Below are positions 11,301 through 19,805 of a DNA stretch of 64,000 bases, one piece after another. The DNA is from Bacteroidota bacterium. GTDB taxonomy: Bacteria > Bacteroidota > Bacteroidia > Bacteroidales > Paludibacteraceae. The DNA lies in assembly GCA_023391625.1 (NCBI GenBank), contig JAEWAN010000034.1, positions 744,001 through 808,000 on the forward strand, given 5' to 3'. Below the pieces are notes generated by a model, which ran no database searches, was not told the DNA's origin, and saw only the letters and a program-made list of their open reading frames with translations. Position numbers and translations under genes: made by a program. Within the stretch, counting starts at the first letter, position 1. Every line of letters starts with the position of its first letter.

Positions 11301-11449
11301 GTAGTAATAACCATGATGGAGTTCATATCCATCTCCGGGAACATATCAATAGGGAGCTGCCGTAAGGAGAAAATACCTAATATAAATACAGCCACAAAGA
11401 TAAGCGTGGTCATAATAGGCCTTTTCACCGACTTTTCATATATACTCAT
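8315..11449 (-). CDS. RND multidrug efflux permease (AcrB/HAE family)
   Basis: 1044 residues, the usual length for an RND inner-membrane pump. The N-terminal transmembrane helix (TTLIFVAVFILGIFSL) is followed by a large periplasmic loop. The TM4 proton-relay motif has paired Asp residues (GMVVDDAIVVLENI, ~400), and the second half repeats the fold with LMGIVVKNGIVLVDY (~925-940). It should export drugs or other amphiphiles across the inner membrane using the proton gradient, passing them via the MFP adaptor to the TolC-like channel encoded just upstream in the same operon. The adaptor gene is 121 bases upstream. The substrate cannot be deduced; the Asp pair fits proton-driven HAE pumps better than heavy-metal pumps. 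Confidence 0.95.
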   Translation of the reverse strand: MSIYEKSVKRPIMTTLIFVAVFILGIFSLRQLPIDMFPEMDMNSIMVITTYEGASASDIETNITRPLENTLNTVSNLKDLTSQSKEGVSIVALEFEFGLDIDVMTNDVRDKLELVKSYLPDGASTPTIMKFSTDMIPIVQISATAKESMPGLYKILDDNVANQLARIEGVGSVSISGAPEREIQVYVDPNRLEAYNLTIESISQSIATENINMPLGSIDIGSDTYSMRVNGEFTNATEMNSVVVGSFQGKNIFLSDVAEVRDSQEERAQESYTNGVQGAVIIVQKQSGSNTVEIANKIRQALPAIQESLPSDITLDVIIDSSDNIKNTINTLVETVMFAFLFVIIVVLFFLGRWRATVIIILTIPLSLVAAFIYLFMSGGTLNIISLSALSIAIGMVVDDAIVVLENITTHIERGSEPKSAAVYATQEVAISVVASTLTLIAVFFPLTLVSGLAGVMFKQLGWMSCIILTVSTVSALTFTPMLCSQMLRLDRKQSNFVKKIYSPIQRFLDKLDVLYSRALNWCVRHRGLTLIGVLVFFLLSMIPATQVGMENMPASDGSRITITLEMPIGTRTEITKDVVAQLNQRWLNEFPEIQYINYTVGQASSDNTWATISTNGTHIATFNIRLVDPDMRKTTVFQVADQMRDELEHMPEFYKVDVSTSSGNAMAGEQTVDLEIYGYDFDVTGNVAQELAEKMKEIPGYTNVIISRDQYQPEYQIDFDREKLALNGLTMSTASTFLRNRINGATTSLFREDGEEYTIRVVYAPEFRQSIEDIENILIYNTQGQAVRLREIGTVVERFSPPTIERKNRQRVVTVSGVLSGSTLDKVVSETNRLIAETDDIPSDVSFKIGGSYEDMQDTFSDLGSLLVIIIMLVFIVMAAEFESLTYPFVIMFSIPFAISGVVILLWITGTSLNTMSLIGLIMLMGIVVKNGIVLVDYTNLYRGRGIGIIKSVVDGGKSRLRPVLMTTMTTILGMLPLALALGEGSEMWQPMGITVIGGLTVSTILTLVIVPTLYAVFAGNGVKNKRKKFKKLYGENNETTQA

Positions 11450-11570
11450 TGTTGTAATATGTTGATCTCCTGTGTTGTGTTTAGAGTAACAACGTGGAGA
11501 ATGTGAATAAATTAATATTAATTATTAAATATAACAGGCTATGCCTTTATCAGTTGCAGGTAAAAACTGC

Positions 11571-12593
11571 TTATTCTATTATTTCCACAGCAGCTCCGTT
11601 AGTCAGACGGGCTTGTCCTGCAATTACAACACGATCGCCTTCTTCTACACCGGAAATCAATTCATATTCATTGTTCATACGGCGTCCTAATTCCACCCGT
11701 TTGTAGTCTACATTACCGTTGTTATATACATAGACAAATCTTTCGCCAGAACCAGGTTGTTTCACAATAGCTTGATCCGGAACAACCACACGGTTTTCTA
11801 CACCAAAGTTTATTGTAACCCGGGCAAACATTCCGGGACGTACCCGTAAATCATTGTTAGGCAAACTGATTTCAGCAGTAAAAGTACGTGTAGCATCATC
11901 AATCACCGGATAGATAAGAGCTACTTTACCTTTAAAAACCTCATCGCCAAAAACGTCAAAACGTATATCTACCGGCATTCCGTTTTTAACTTTAGCATAA
12001 TAAGATTCGGATACATTGATAAGTAGTTTTACCGGATTAATTTGCATAACAGTAAGTATTGGCAATTGTCCGGAATACATATCATCAGCATCATAATTAC
12101 GGGCTGTAACAACACCATTAATAGGACTAATCAGGGTTGTATTTTCCTGCAGGTTCCGAGCATTTGTCTCAGCAACATCCAATTGTAATTTAGCATTGTC
12201 AAGTTCTTGTTGAGAAGCTCCACCCACTTCAAATAATTCCAGTAAACGCTGGTAAGTAAGTCTGAGGTTATCTATCTGTACCTGAGTGGTCGATAAATTG
12301 GCATCGTCCATAGCCACTAATTTCTGACCTTTTTTTACCGGATCTCCCACTTCCACAAATATGTCTTTAATACGTCCCGGAGATTGGGAAGCAATGTTGT
12401 TTTTTATTTCAGGCTGAACTGTCGCCGTGAATTCTGCCGTTTGATTTACATCCCTTTTTGAGACTTGCAATAAACGTACTTTAGCTTTGTTCTCTTCCTG
12501 GGCCAAACTTGTAGCTTTATCTGCTTTACCGCAAGAGGAAAAACCAATGGCTACAGCCAAAATGAACATACTGATAATTTGTATCTTTTTCAT
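11571..12593 (-). CDS. RND periplasmic adaptor (membrane fusion lipoprotein)
   Basis: 340 residues. A lipoprotein signal peptide ends in a lipobox (IGFSSCGK, Cys ~21). Next come the barrel-sandwich/lipoyl half-motifs (NIASQSPGRIKDIFVEVGDPVKKGQKLVAMDD and a matching ISPINGVVTARNY), a coiled-coil hairpin between them (~90-130), and a beta-barrel with RPGMFARVTINF (~255-270). It bridges the inner-membrane pump to the outer-membrane channel. The gene lies 44 bases downstream of the tolC-like gene. Family assignment is secure; gene symbol not assigned because several paralogues exist in Bacteroidales. Confidence 0.93.
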   Translation of the reverse strand: MKKIQIISMFILAVAIGFSSCGKADKATSLAQEENKAKVRLLQVSKRDVNQTAEFTATVQPEIKNNIASQSPGRIKDIFVEVGDPVKKGQKLVAMDDANLSTTQVQIDNLRLTYQRLLELFEVGGASQQELDNAKLQLDVAETNARNLQENTTLISPINGVVTARNYDADDMYSGQLPILTVMQINPVKLLINVSESYYAKVKNGMPVDIRFDVFGDEVFKGKVALIYPVIDDATRTFTAEISLPNNDLRVRPGMFARVTINFGVENRVVVPDQAIVKQPGSGERFVYVYNNGNVDYKRVELGRRMNNEYELISGVEEGDRVVIAGQARLTNGAAVEIIE

Positions 12594-12637
12594 TACTGTT
12601 TTTTGTTATTGTTATGTTCCTAATTTATTTTATTTAA

Positions 12638-14017
12638 TTAATTGAAATAGTCACCCAGGATTTTTTCCAAATCAGCCTTATTGCTTAAGTAATCATAAAT
12701 AGACTGGTTGTAAGTCAATCCGGATTGTATGTATGTTAATTCAGCGTTGCTCACATCAATGAATGTAGCCATACCCACATCATACATTTTTTGTGAAATA
12801 ACCATCGCCTTTTCAGCCTGTTTCATTGCTTCCCTGTCTGAATCAACTTTCTTCAGCGTTTTCTTTATATTTTCCATATAAGAACTTACCTGTAACTCCA
12901 GACTTCTTTCCAGATTTTCACGTTGGTATTCCATACCTTCGATTTGCATCTTTATTTGTCTGTTTTTATTATGCGTTTTGCCTCCCTGGAAAAGAGGAAT
13001 ATTAAGCGACACACCTAAAGTTGAAGTAGGAAACCAAAAATGATTTTCAGTAAATGTCTGCTCATCATTTACCATAGACATGTATTGATAGTTTATACTT
13101 GCTGCAAGAGTCGGTATAGCACTGAACTTATTAATTTTTAAAGATTGTTCCAACTGTTTGGTCTGAATGTCAAATTGCATCAAATCAGAGTTGTTCTTTA
13201 AAGTCGTGGTGTCTATATTCATAACGGTTTCAAACATAGTTTCCTCATAATCAGACAATGATCCTATTACTTTAAGACCAACGTTCATATCGACTCCCAT
13301 CAGCATTTTTAATTGTAAAAGAGCCAGATTTACGGCGCTTTCAGCAGACACTACATTAGTTAAAGCTGTTCTGGCCTGTACATCCGCCCGAATCCATTCA
13401 AATTCGGAAACAGTTCCCTGTTCATATTTGTTTTTTATAATGCGGGCATTTTCTTCGCTGTTTTCATAACTCCGTTTTATTACATTGTATGAATCTTGAG
13501 CCATTAAAATACCATAATAGGCTTTAGAAACCTCATTAACCAATGCAATTTTGGATGAACGGGCAGACTCTAAAGACAATTCAAGCTCTAACTCGCTTAA
13601 ATTAACTGTAGACCATAATGACGGGGCAATAATAGGAAGAGAGGCGGATATGCCACCGGTAAATGTATTGTCCTGCCCTATTTCAATTCCTTCGGAATTT
13701 GATTCCATTCCCGGAATATCAAAGACCATACGCTGTTTCTTTAAAGCACGCTGGTAAGCTCCTGATAATGATATCTCAGGCAATAAGCTACCAATCGTTT
13801 CCTTTTTTGCATAGCGTACGCGCTGGACCTCAGTGTCTGCTACTTTAATCGTTGGACTTTCGCTCAAAGCAATATCCAAAGCATCCGGAAGCGACACCAC
13901 CAAAGTGTCCGGTTGTTGTGCCTTTTCTTCTTGTGCTTCCTGCGCATTCAAATGAGAAAGTGGAAAGCAGCACATTAAAACCGCGATGATTCCATGTTTA
14001 ATTTTTACTTGTTTCAC
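12638..14017 (-). CDS. TolC-family outer-membrane efflux protein
   Basis: 459 residues with a signal peptide (HGIIAVLMCCFPLSHLNAQ). There are two outer-membrane efflux protein repeats with long amphipathic helices, including the conserved SIYDYLSNKADLEKILG ending. The start is GTG at 14017 (an ATG would lie 24 bases further in and lose part of the signal peptide), preceded by a purine-rich AAAGAAG. It forms the outer-membrane exit duct of the tripartite pump and is the first structural gene of the operon after the regulator. Confidence 0.92.
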   Translation of the reverse strand: MKQVKIKHGIIAVLMCCFPLSHLNAQEAQEEKAQQPDTLVVSLPDALDIALSESPTIKVADTEVQRVRYAKKETIGSLLPEISLSGAYQRALKKQRMVFDIPGMESNSEGIEIGQDNTFTGGISASLPIIAPSLWSTVNLSELELELSLESARSSKIALVNEVSKAYYGILMAQDSYNVIKRSYENSEENARIIKNKYEQGTVSEFEWIRADVQARTALTNVVSAESAVNLALLQLKMLMGVDMNVGLKVIGSLSDYEETMFETVMNIDTTTLKNNSDLMQFDIQTKQLEQSLKINKFSAIPTLAASINYQYMSMVNDEQTFTENHFWFPTSTLGVSLNIPLFQGGKTHNKNRQIKMQIEGMEYQRENLERSLELQVSSYMENIKKTLKKVDSDREAMKQAEKAMVISQKMYDVGMATFIDVSNAELTYIQSGLTYNQSIYDYLSNKADLEKILGDYFN

Positions 14018-14117
14018 AATCTTCTTTAATTAATTAGTTAAAAAATTATTTTCTAGAAAAGTACCTTACCTAAATATAAACAATCTAATAAACGTATTCC
14101 ATCATTTTTACCTAAAA

Positions 14118-14218
14118 CTAATCGGGATACTTATCCCTTTTTCACTGGTAAAAGTAGTAGTATATAAATACTTATAATTGATAAAATCGACGAATGAGAT
14201 GTTTTTCTCGACGAATAA
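14118..14218. promoter_or_regulatory. Candidate operators between tetR and tolC genes
   Basis: The 232-base gap between the regulator and the tolC-like gene holds a palindromic block (GGGATACTTATCCC, about 14124-14137) and two direct copies of TCGACGAAT 21-24 bases apart (about 14188 and 14209). A near-consensus -7 box TACTTTTA reads towards tolC. These are reasonable binding sites for the adjacent TetR-type repressor, inferred from position and symmetry only. Confidence 0.35.
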
Positions 14219-14249
14219 ATATGCATTTCCTGCCAGTCAACACCGGACA

Positions 14250-14858
14250 TCATTCATTTTTATTATAGTGTTCATGGAAATATTGCAATCCTTTTTCATT
14301 TGCAATGAGATGCATAACCATGTCAATGTAAAATTCTATCATTCGTTTCTTTGTATACTTTTGAGTTTTCTCCTGTATTTCCCTAAGCGATCCGTTTATT
14401 CCTATGGTGTGGAATAATGACATCAATTCTATATCCATGTCATCCCGGTAATACCCTTCTTTTATTCCCTGTTCTATGTTGGAGGTGAACCACTGGCGCA
14501 TCTCCTCGCACTTAATATTGTCATGCTTTTCCGATAATCCCCGGTAATATTTTTGTAAATCAAAATAAAAAGCAGGAGACTTGGACTCAATCGCCTTCTT
14601 CATCTCTTTAATAATCAGAATAAGCGATTCAATAGCATTATTTACAAATAATAATTTCTTTAGCCTATCAAATATCATATTTTCCTGATAGGTAAGCACT
14701 GCATCCACTAACTCTTCTTTCTGTGAAAAATAAGAGTAGAATGTTTTCTTTGATATATGCAACTCACTACATACATTATCTATTGACACACTCCGTATCC
14801 CATATTGTAAAAATAGGTCAGCTGCAGTTGATACTATGTTTCCACGTAAATCTTCCAT
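14250..14858 (-). CDS. TetR/AcrR-family transcriptional regulator
   Basis: 202 residues. The N-terminal helix-turn-helix of the TetR family is clear (AADLFLQYGIRSVSIDNVC... ISKKTFYSYFSQKEELVDAVL, residues ~12-56), followed by an all-helical ligand-binding domain. It lies upstream of and in the same orientation as the efflux operon, so it probably represses that operon and itself until a pump substrate binds. The 232-base gap before tolC suggests a separate operon promoter in addition to its own. Confidence 0.9.
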   Translation of the reverse strand: MEDLRGNIVSTAADLFLQYGIRSVSIDNVCSELHISKKTFYSYFSQKEELVDAVLTYQENMIFDRLKKLLFVNNAIESLILIIKEMKKAIESKSPAFYFDLQKYYRGLSEKHDNIKCEEMRQWFTSNIEQGIKEGYYRDDMDIELMSLFHTIGINGSLREIQEKTQKYTKKRMIEFYIDMVMHLIANEKGLQYFHEHYNKNE

Positions 14859-14948
14859 TCAACTTTAGTTTGTTACTGAATGTGTAATAATCAGGTATTT
14901 TATTTGAGGTTAAGAAGACACAGCCTATGCTGCATAAAAGAATCGGAA

Positions 14949-14956
14949 CAAAGGTA
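14949..14956 (-). promoter_or_regulatory. -7 box for tetR-type gene
   Basis: Minus-strand TACCTTTG matches the Bacteroidota TAnnTTTG box about 90 bases upstream of the regulator start. No convincing TTTG -33 element at the right spacing. Confidence 0.45.
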
Positions 14957-15238
14957 TATAAAATCACTTTGAAAGCTTCCATAAAATACCATTTTTTCAG
15001 TTTAAAAATGTTAACTAAATTATATCTATTTAATTTTCAGCATATTACATCAATAACCAAGAAACTCTAAAAGTTTTAAAGTTTCCGTGTTTCTCTATTT
15101 ATGTTTGACAACATATTTTCTAAATCTAAACATAAAATACTGTTTTTCTGACAATTACATTTTATTGGTAAAAAAAACATTCATTTATTCTTACCTTATG
15201 AACAAAATCACTCTACCAATGGATTTTATTACTTAATC

Positions 15239-15269
15239 TTGTCTTAACCGGGAAAATAAAGTACATTTG
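15239..15269 (+). promoter_or_regulatory. Promoter of nucleoside phosphorylase gene
   Basis: TTG at 15239-15241, 20-base spacer, then TACATTTG at 15262-15269, an exact TAnnTTTG -7 box. Transcription should begin near 15275. This rules out the TTG triplet at 15267 as the translation start of the following gene. Confidence 0.75.
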
Positions 15270-15296
15270 CTTTACATTCAAACAGCATTTAGAAAT

Positions 15297-16166
15297 ATGA
15301 ATTATTTCCCGCCTTCACAATTGATTATAAATAACGATGGTTCGGTTTTTCACTTACACTTAAAACCGGAACAACTTGCGGAGAAAGTTATTTTGGTTGG
15401 AGATCCGGCTCGTGTTTCACTGGTAGCTTCTTTTTTTGATTCTCAGGAACATACAGTATCTAATCGTGAATTTGTTACTATTACCGGTTCTTATAAAGGA
15501 AAACGTATAACAGTACTTTCCACAGGTATCGGTACAGACAATATAGATATCGTATTAAATGAATTGGACGCATTAACCAACATTGACTTTAAAACTCGTG
15601 TTGAAAATAAAAACTTCAAAGCACTAACATTGGTACGTATTGGTACCAGTGGAGCTATGCAACCGGATATTCCCCTCGGTTCTTTTCTGATTTCAAAAAA
15701 GTCCATTGGTTTTGATGGTTTACTTAATTTTTATGCGGGAAGAGATAATGTATGCGATCTGGATTTTGAAGCCGAATTCAAAAAACAAATGGATTGGTCG
15801 AACCAAAAAGCATCACCGTATGTGGTGGATAATGACCCGGACCTGATACAAAAAATTGGGAATGGTGAGATGCAAATAGGAATTACTATATCCGCCAATG
15901 GGTTTTATGGACCGCAAGGACGCACGCTTCGTGTAAATTTAGAAGACCCGGATTTAAATGATAAAATAGAAAAATTCCGTTATAAAGATTATAAAATCAC
16001 TAATTTTGAGATGGAAGGGTCTGCCATTGCCGGATTATCTAAACTAATGGGACATAAGGCAATGACTGTTTGCTGCGTGATAGCAAACCGCAGAGTAGAA
16101 TCTGCAGACACAGATTATCAACCTTATATTGAACAATTAATACACAAGGTTTTAGACAGAATTTAA
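15297..16166 (+). CDS. Nucleoside phosphorylase (uridine phosphorylase-like)
   Basis: 289 residues from ATG at 15297 (MNYFPPSQLIINNDGS). It belongs to the PNP/UDP phosphorylase family 1: the phosphate-binding start LVGDPARV (~35-45), STGIGTDN (~80), RIGTSGAMQPDIPLGSF (~110-130) and the nucleoside/ribose-binding NFEMEGSAIAGL (~240-250) are all present. It cleaves a nucleoside with phosphate to a free base and pentose-1-phosphate in the cytoplasm, for pyrimidine or purine salvage. The strong promoter just upstream drives it; the next gene has its own -7 box. Uridine versus purine specificity cannot be settled by eye. Confidence 0.9.
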   Translation: MNYFPPSQLIINNDGSVFHLHLKPEQLAEKVILVGDPARVSLVASFFDSQEHTVSNREFVTITGSYKGKRITVLSTGIGTDNIDIVLNELDALTNIDFKTRVENKNFKALTLVRIGTSGAMQPDIPLGSFLISKKSIGFDGLLNFYAGRDNVCDLDFEAEFKKQMDWSNQKASPYVVDNDPDLIQKIGNGEMQIGITISANGFYGPQGRTLRVNLEDPDLNDKIEKFRYKDYKITNFEMEGSAIAGLSKLMGHKAMTVCCVIANRRVESADTDYQPYIEQLIHKVLDRI

Positions 16167-16302
16167 AAAAGTGGTAGATTAATATAAAATATATGGGGAC
16201 ATGAGGTTTTTTCTTATATACATCATATACAAAGTCTAAAACTTCTTGTTACCTATACTTCATAAAATAGTTGTCTATCTTTATTATATGGCGATAAACA
16301 GC

Positions 16303-16310
16303 TATTTTTG
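16303..16310 (+). promoter_or_regulatory. -7 box upstream of acetyltransferase/mnmE
   Basis: TATTTTTG matches TAnnTTTG, 30 bases before the GTG start at 16340. The -33 element is weak. Confidence 0.45.
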
Positions 16311-16339
16311 TAAAAGAATAAAAAAAAACGGTTAACGTT

Positions 16340-16921
16340 GTGATTACAGATAAAGCAAGCTATAAATACTATCGCAAATCTGATTTGGCAGCATATGAAA
16401 TAGAACATATTACTCCAATGATTTACTGGCGACTTGATCATTTACGCTTTCAATTAAGGTTACGTAAGTTGGAATATTTGTCTAATGTATACGGGAACAA
16501 CTTATTCATTCGTTTTTATCGTCTATGGCTTGAGATATTAAACCACCGCCTTGGCGTACGCTTGGGATTTTCTATTCCCAAAAACGTATTTGGCCCAGGA
16601 CTTTGCATTGTACACTACGGCACGATTTCGGTGAGTAACAAAGCGAAAGTAGGTAAGAATTGTCGTATTCATCCATCAACTTGCATAGGTGATTATTGGG
16701 GCGCTCCTCATATCGGAAACAATGTGTATATAGGTCCTGGAGCTAAATTATTTGGAGACATTACAGTAGGAAACAATGTTGCTGTAGGAGCAAATGCCGT
16801 GGTAAATAAAGACATATCCGATAATGTTAGCATTGGCGGTATACCAGCTACCATAATATCACATAAAGGGGCATTGGAAACAGGAGTCTTTCCCGAAAAA
16901 TTTATAAAAGAATACAAATGA
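16340..16921 (+). CDS. Serine O-acetyltransferase-like hexapeptide transferase
   Basis: 193 residues from a GTG start. The C-terminal half is a left-handed beta-helix of hexapeptide repeats with the serine acetyltransferase signature: an HYGTISVSNKAKVGKNCRIH coil, the GNNVYIGPGAKLFGDITVGNNVAVGANAVVNKDI ladder and a PA.II C-terminal cap. It is shorter than classical CysE and resembles the capsule/colanic-type serine acetyltransferases of Bacteroidales. It likely transfers acetyl from acetyl-CoA to serine or a sugar. Its stop codon overlaps the mnmE start (ATGA), so the two are translationally coupled. Confidence 0.8.
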   Translation: MITDKASYKYYRKSDLAAYEIEHITPMIYWRLDHLRFQLRLRKLEYLSNVYGNNLFIRFYRLWLEILNHRLGVRLGFSIPKNVFGPGLCIVHYGTISVSNKAKVGKNCRIHPSTCIGDYWGAPHIGNNVYIGPGAKLFGDITVGNNVAVGANAVVNKDISDNVSIGGIPATIISHKGALETGVFPEKFIKEYK

Positions 16922-18321
16922 TACAAAGTAAAGATACAACCATTGTTGCGATATCAACAGCACCTGGAGTTGGAGGAATTGCTGTTATACGAGTTTCTGG
17001 ACCAAAGGCAACTCAGTTGGTAGATGGCATTTTCAAAGCTAGAAAAAAAGGACAAAGTTTATCTGAACTTGAAGCGAACAAAGTATTATATGGATCAATT
17101 CTGGATGAACATGATGACACGGTAGATGATGTATTGGTTACGGTTTTCCGGGCTCCTCATTCTTTTACAGGTGAAGATACCGTTGAAATTGCTTGTCATG
17201 GTTCCGTATATATACAACAACAAATAGTAAAGATATTGATAGAACATGGTTGTATCTTGGCACAACCCGGTGAATTTTCACAGAGAGCTTTTCTTAACGG
17301 AAAAGTCGATTTATCGCAAGCTGAAGCTATTGCCGATTTAATCGCCGCAAGTTCTGCTGCATCGCATCGCATCGCACTGAATCAGATGAGAGGAAATTTC
17401 TCCGGCGAACTCTCTGTCCTAAGAGAAAAATTACTCAATTTCGTTTCTTTAATAGAATTGGAACTAGACTTTAATGAAGAAGATGTTGAATTTGCAGATC
17501 GTAATCTGCTAAAGGAATTGGCACAAAATATAACCGAAACTATTTCTAAGTTGACTTCTTCTTTTAATTTAGGAAATGCCTTAAAAAACGGTATACCCGT
17601 AGCATTAGTAGGAGAAACAAACGTTGGAAAATCAACATTGCTAAACTTACTATTGAATGAAGAGAAAGCAATTGTTTCTGATATACATGGCACCACTCGT
17701 GACGTGATAGAAGACTCAGTTAATATAGACGGAGTAATGTTCCGTTTTATCGACACAGCAGGAATTCGCAAGACAAAAGATCAGATTGAAAGCCTGGGTA
17801 TAGAACGCACTTACCAGAAGATAGAGCAAGCAAGCATAATTCTTTGGTTGATTGACTGTACACAAGTAAGCGAACACATAGAATGGTTGACAGAGCGTAT
17901 CGCAAAGCGTGCAGCAGGAAAAAAAATAATTCTGGTATTTAACAAAATAGACAGAATAAACGGAGAAGAATCGCAAGTGCTGGATGAGTTATTTAAAACA
18001 TTTGAGGCAGAGCGAATTTATATTTCAGCTAAAAATAGAATTAATACGGAAGAATTACAAAAAGCGTTGGTGAAAGCTGCAGCAGTCCCGGAACTGCATG
18101 CCGGTGATGTTGTAGTAAGTAACCTTAGACATTACGAAGCATTGAAAAAAGCATTAGCAGCAATAGAACGAGTCAACACAGGTCTGGAACAAGGCATTTC
18201 GCATGACTTCCTCTCACAGGATATCCGGGAATGTATGCATTTTCTTGGAGAAATTACCGGACAAATATCTACAGATGAGATATTAGGAAATATATTTTCT
18301 AAATTTTGTATCGGCAAATAA
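16918..18321 (+). CDS. mnmE: tRNA uridine-5-carboxymethylaminomethyl GTPase MnmE
   Basis: 467 residues, full length. An N-terminal folate-binding domain (TIVAISTAPGVGGIAVIRVSG) is followed by a helical domain and an inserted Ras-like G domain with GETNVGKS (~225, P-loop), DTAG (~280) and NKID (~343). The C-terminal FCIGK carries the catalytic/zinc-site cysteine. With MnmG it modifies the wobble uridine of several tRNAs. Its start overlaps the upstream stop by four bases. The final 18 bases serve as the attachment site of the tandem islands that follow. Because the site encodes the conserved FCIGK tail, integration does not disrupt the protein. Confidence 0.97.
   Translation: MIQSKDTTIVAISTAPGVGGIAVIRVSGPKATQLVDGIFKARKKGQSLSELEANKVLYGSILDEHDDTVDDVLVTVFRAPHSFTGEDTVEIACHGSVYIQQQIVKILIEHGCILAQPGEFSQRAFLNGKVDLSQAEAIADLIAASSAASHRIALNQMRGNFSGELSVLREKLLNFVSLIELELDFNEEDVEFADRNLLKELAQNITETISKLTSSFNLGNALKNGIPVALVGETNVGKSTLLNLLLNEEKAIVSDIHGTTRDVIEDSVNIDGVMFRFIDTAGIRKTKDQIESLGIERTYQKIEQASIILWLIDCTQVSEHIEWLTERIAKRAAGKKIILVFNKIDRINGEESQVLDELFKTFEAERIYISAKNRINTEELQKALVKAAAVPELHAGDVVVSNLRHYEALKKALAAIERVNTGLEQGISHDFLSQDIRECMHFLGEITGQISTDEILGNIFSKFCIGK
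18304..18321 (+). repeat. attL: island attachment site in mnmE 3' end
   Basis: TTTTGTATCGGCAAATAA encodes the last residues and stop of MnmE. Near-identical 18-mers lie at 34023 and 46121 in the same orientation. The mnmE (trmE/thdF) 3' end is a known integration site of genomic islands (SGI1 uses it in enterobacteria). Confidence 0.85.
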
Positions 18322-18461
18322 TCACACGCAATTAATTGATTATAAACACATTGCATGATAGACAATGAAAAATAAAAGAAGGAACAATCCAACTTATATA
18401 ATATTGATAATCAACATATTAAACACACAGGAATAATAAAGCATTGTATCAATTTTTCCTG

Positions 18462-18526
18462 ATTTTGTCCCCCGTTTGTTCCCTGAACGGATACAAGGGA
18501 CAAAATTCTGTCCCTCATGCAATTTA
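18462..18526 (+). repeat. Island left-end repeat (copy A)
   Basis: ATTTTGTCCCCCGT at 18462, followed by GGGACA...TGTCCCTCA (18497-18516) and CAATTT. Island B has the same arrangement at 34181-34236, at the identical 141-base distance from its att site. The inverted GGGACA/TGTCCC could be a recombinase or excisionase arm site. Confidence 0.7.
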
Positions 18527-18813
18527 ACGGTAGTAAATAGACAAATTTCATCGATACCACTAAAACTTATCCAAATTACAGATAATATTCGAATAGAACT
18601 GAATTGTTTTTCAGCCAAAATAGATTCTGATAATCAAGCGATTGGTATATTTGAATATAACAGCAGAAATCATCACCAATGAGATTTCATATAATACATT
18701 TGATAAATATTCCCAACCATTATTCTCAAGTATTCGAATCATAGCATATTGAACATCCTCTTAAGTCTCACAGCGATTTTTATAGGGTAATTTGAAGAAT
18801 GCAATAAAAAATA

Positions 18814-18846
18814 TTTGGAGTATTGCGAGATTATTCTGTACATTTG
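18814..18846 (+). promoter_or_regulatory. Strong Bacteroidota-type promoter
   Basis: TTTG (18814-18817), 21-base spacer, TACATTTG (18839-18846). It drives a transcript with a leader of about 370 bases before the first phosphoesterase start. Confidence 0.65.
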
Positions 18847-19198
18847 CACCACTTTTGAAAATTTACGATGCTGCAAAATAGAATGAACATATTATCCCAA
18901 ACGACAATTCGAGGCAACAAATGCTTCGGAGTTCGGTCGTATGTTCTTCATGTTTGGAGCATTGAAACGTCTACAAATTTCATAAATACTTTCCAGCGAA
19001 CACATATAGGAGATAAGATGCGATAGATGCTCGTATCTTGATCTTAGAATAAACAACAGAAGAGTTGGAGAGTCCTTACCAAACTTTCCAACTATTTTGT
19101 TTTATGCCCATTGGTGACTGTTTGCTCCGTGCAATTCCTCTCCCGTCATTTCCGTCCAATGAGCGCAAGAACAACCAATTTTAATTAACCGCACAGCG
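18847..19198 (+). other. Long leader with terminator-like hairpin
   Basis: No convincing gene. A possible 47-codon frame (18883-19026) has no recognisable product. A hairpin near 19054-19084 (GTTGGA...TCCAAC) followed by the T-rich TATTTTGTTTT resembles an intrinsic terminator. The transcript could therefore be a short RNA of about 240 bases or an attenuated leader for the phosphoesterase operon. Confidence 0.35.
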
Positions 19199-19219
19199 AT
19201 GTGCACAAAAGAGAGCAAA

Positions 19220-19804
19220 ATGAATTACAAATTTGACGGAAGTAAGGTGTATTTTACATCGGACACGCACTTTTATCATTCGAATATCATTGGCTTTTGC
19301 AAGAGGCCATTCAAGAATGTAGAAGATATGAATGAAGCACTGATCGAAAATTGGAACCGGGTAGTTAGTCAAGATGATATCGTATTTCATCTGGGGGATT
19401 TTTGCCTGGGAGGATCCCATGAATGGACCAAGATTCTTAACAGACTGAATGGGAAAATCTATCTCACTCTCGGTAATCATGATCTAAAAAATATCAGGCA
19501 AGGGTACACCAGCAGGTTTGAATTGACAAGCATGCAAATGCACATAGAGGTCGATAAGCAGAAAATCTACCTGAACCACTGTCCGCTCCTCTGTTATGGA
19601 GGTGCTTACGGGAACACGTGGCAACTGTTCGGGCATGTGCATACGAGCAAATATAACACGGGAAAAGACGCTTCACGACTGGATATGCTCTTTCCGACGC
19701 AATATGATGTGGGAGTGGATAATAATGACTTTACTCCGGTCTCATTCACGCAGGTAAAAAGGATAATCCAAAAGCAGATTGAACAATCAAATAAAAAACA
19801 GTAA
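19220..19804 (+). CDS. Calcineurin-like metallophosphoesterase 1
   Basis: 194 residues from ATG at 19220 (MNYKFDGSKVYFTSDTHF), preceded by a purine-rich GAGAGC; an ATG seven codons upstream lacks this. The metal-binding motifs are complete: SDTHFYHSNI (D and H), HLGDFCLGG (GD), LGNHD (GNHD) and LFGHVHT (GH.H). It probably hydrolyses a phosphodiester or phosphomonoester in the cytoplasm. The second phosphoesterase begins one base after its stop, and a 440-residue unknown follows, making a three-gene operon in island A. Substrate unknown. Confidence 0.85.
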   Translation: MNYKFDGSKVYFTSDTHFYHSNIIGFCKRPFKNVEDMNEALIENWNRVVSQDDIVFHLGDFCLGGSHEWTKILNRLNGKIYLTLGNHDLKNIRQGYTSRFELTSMQMHIEVDKQKIYLNHCPLLCYGGAYGNTWQLFGHVHTSKYNTGKDASRLDMLFPTQYDVGVDNNDFTPVSFTQVKRIIQKQIEQSNKKQ

Positions 19805-19805
19805 T

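Noticed and set aside
15267..15296. TTG start for the nucleoside phosphorylase
   Set aside because: It lies inside the -7 promoter element TACATTTG; the ATG at 15297 fits the family start.
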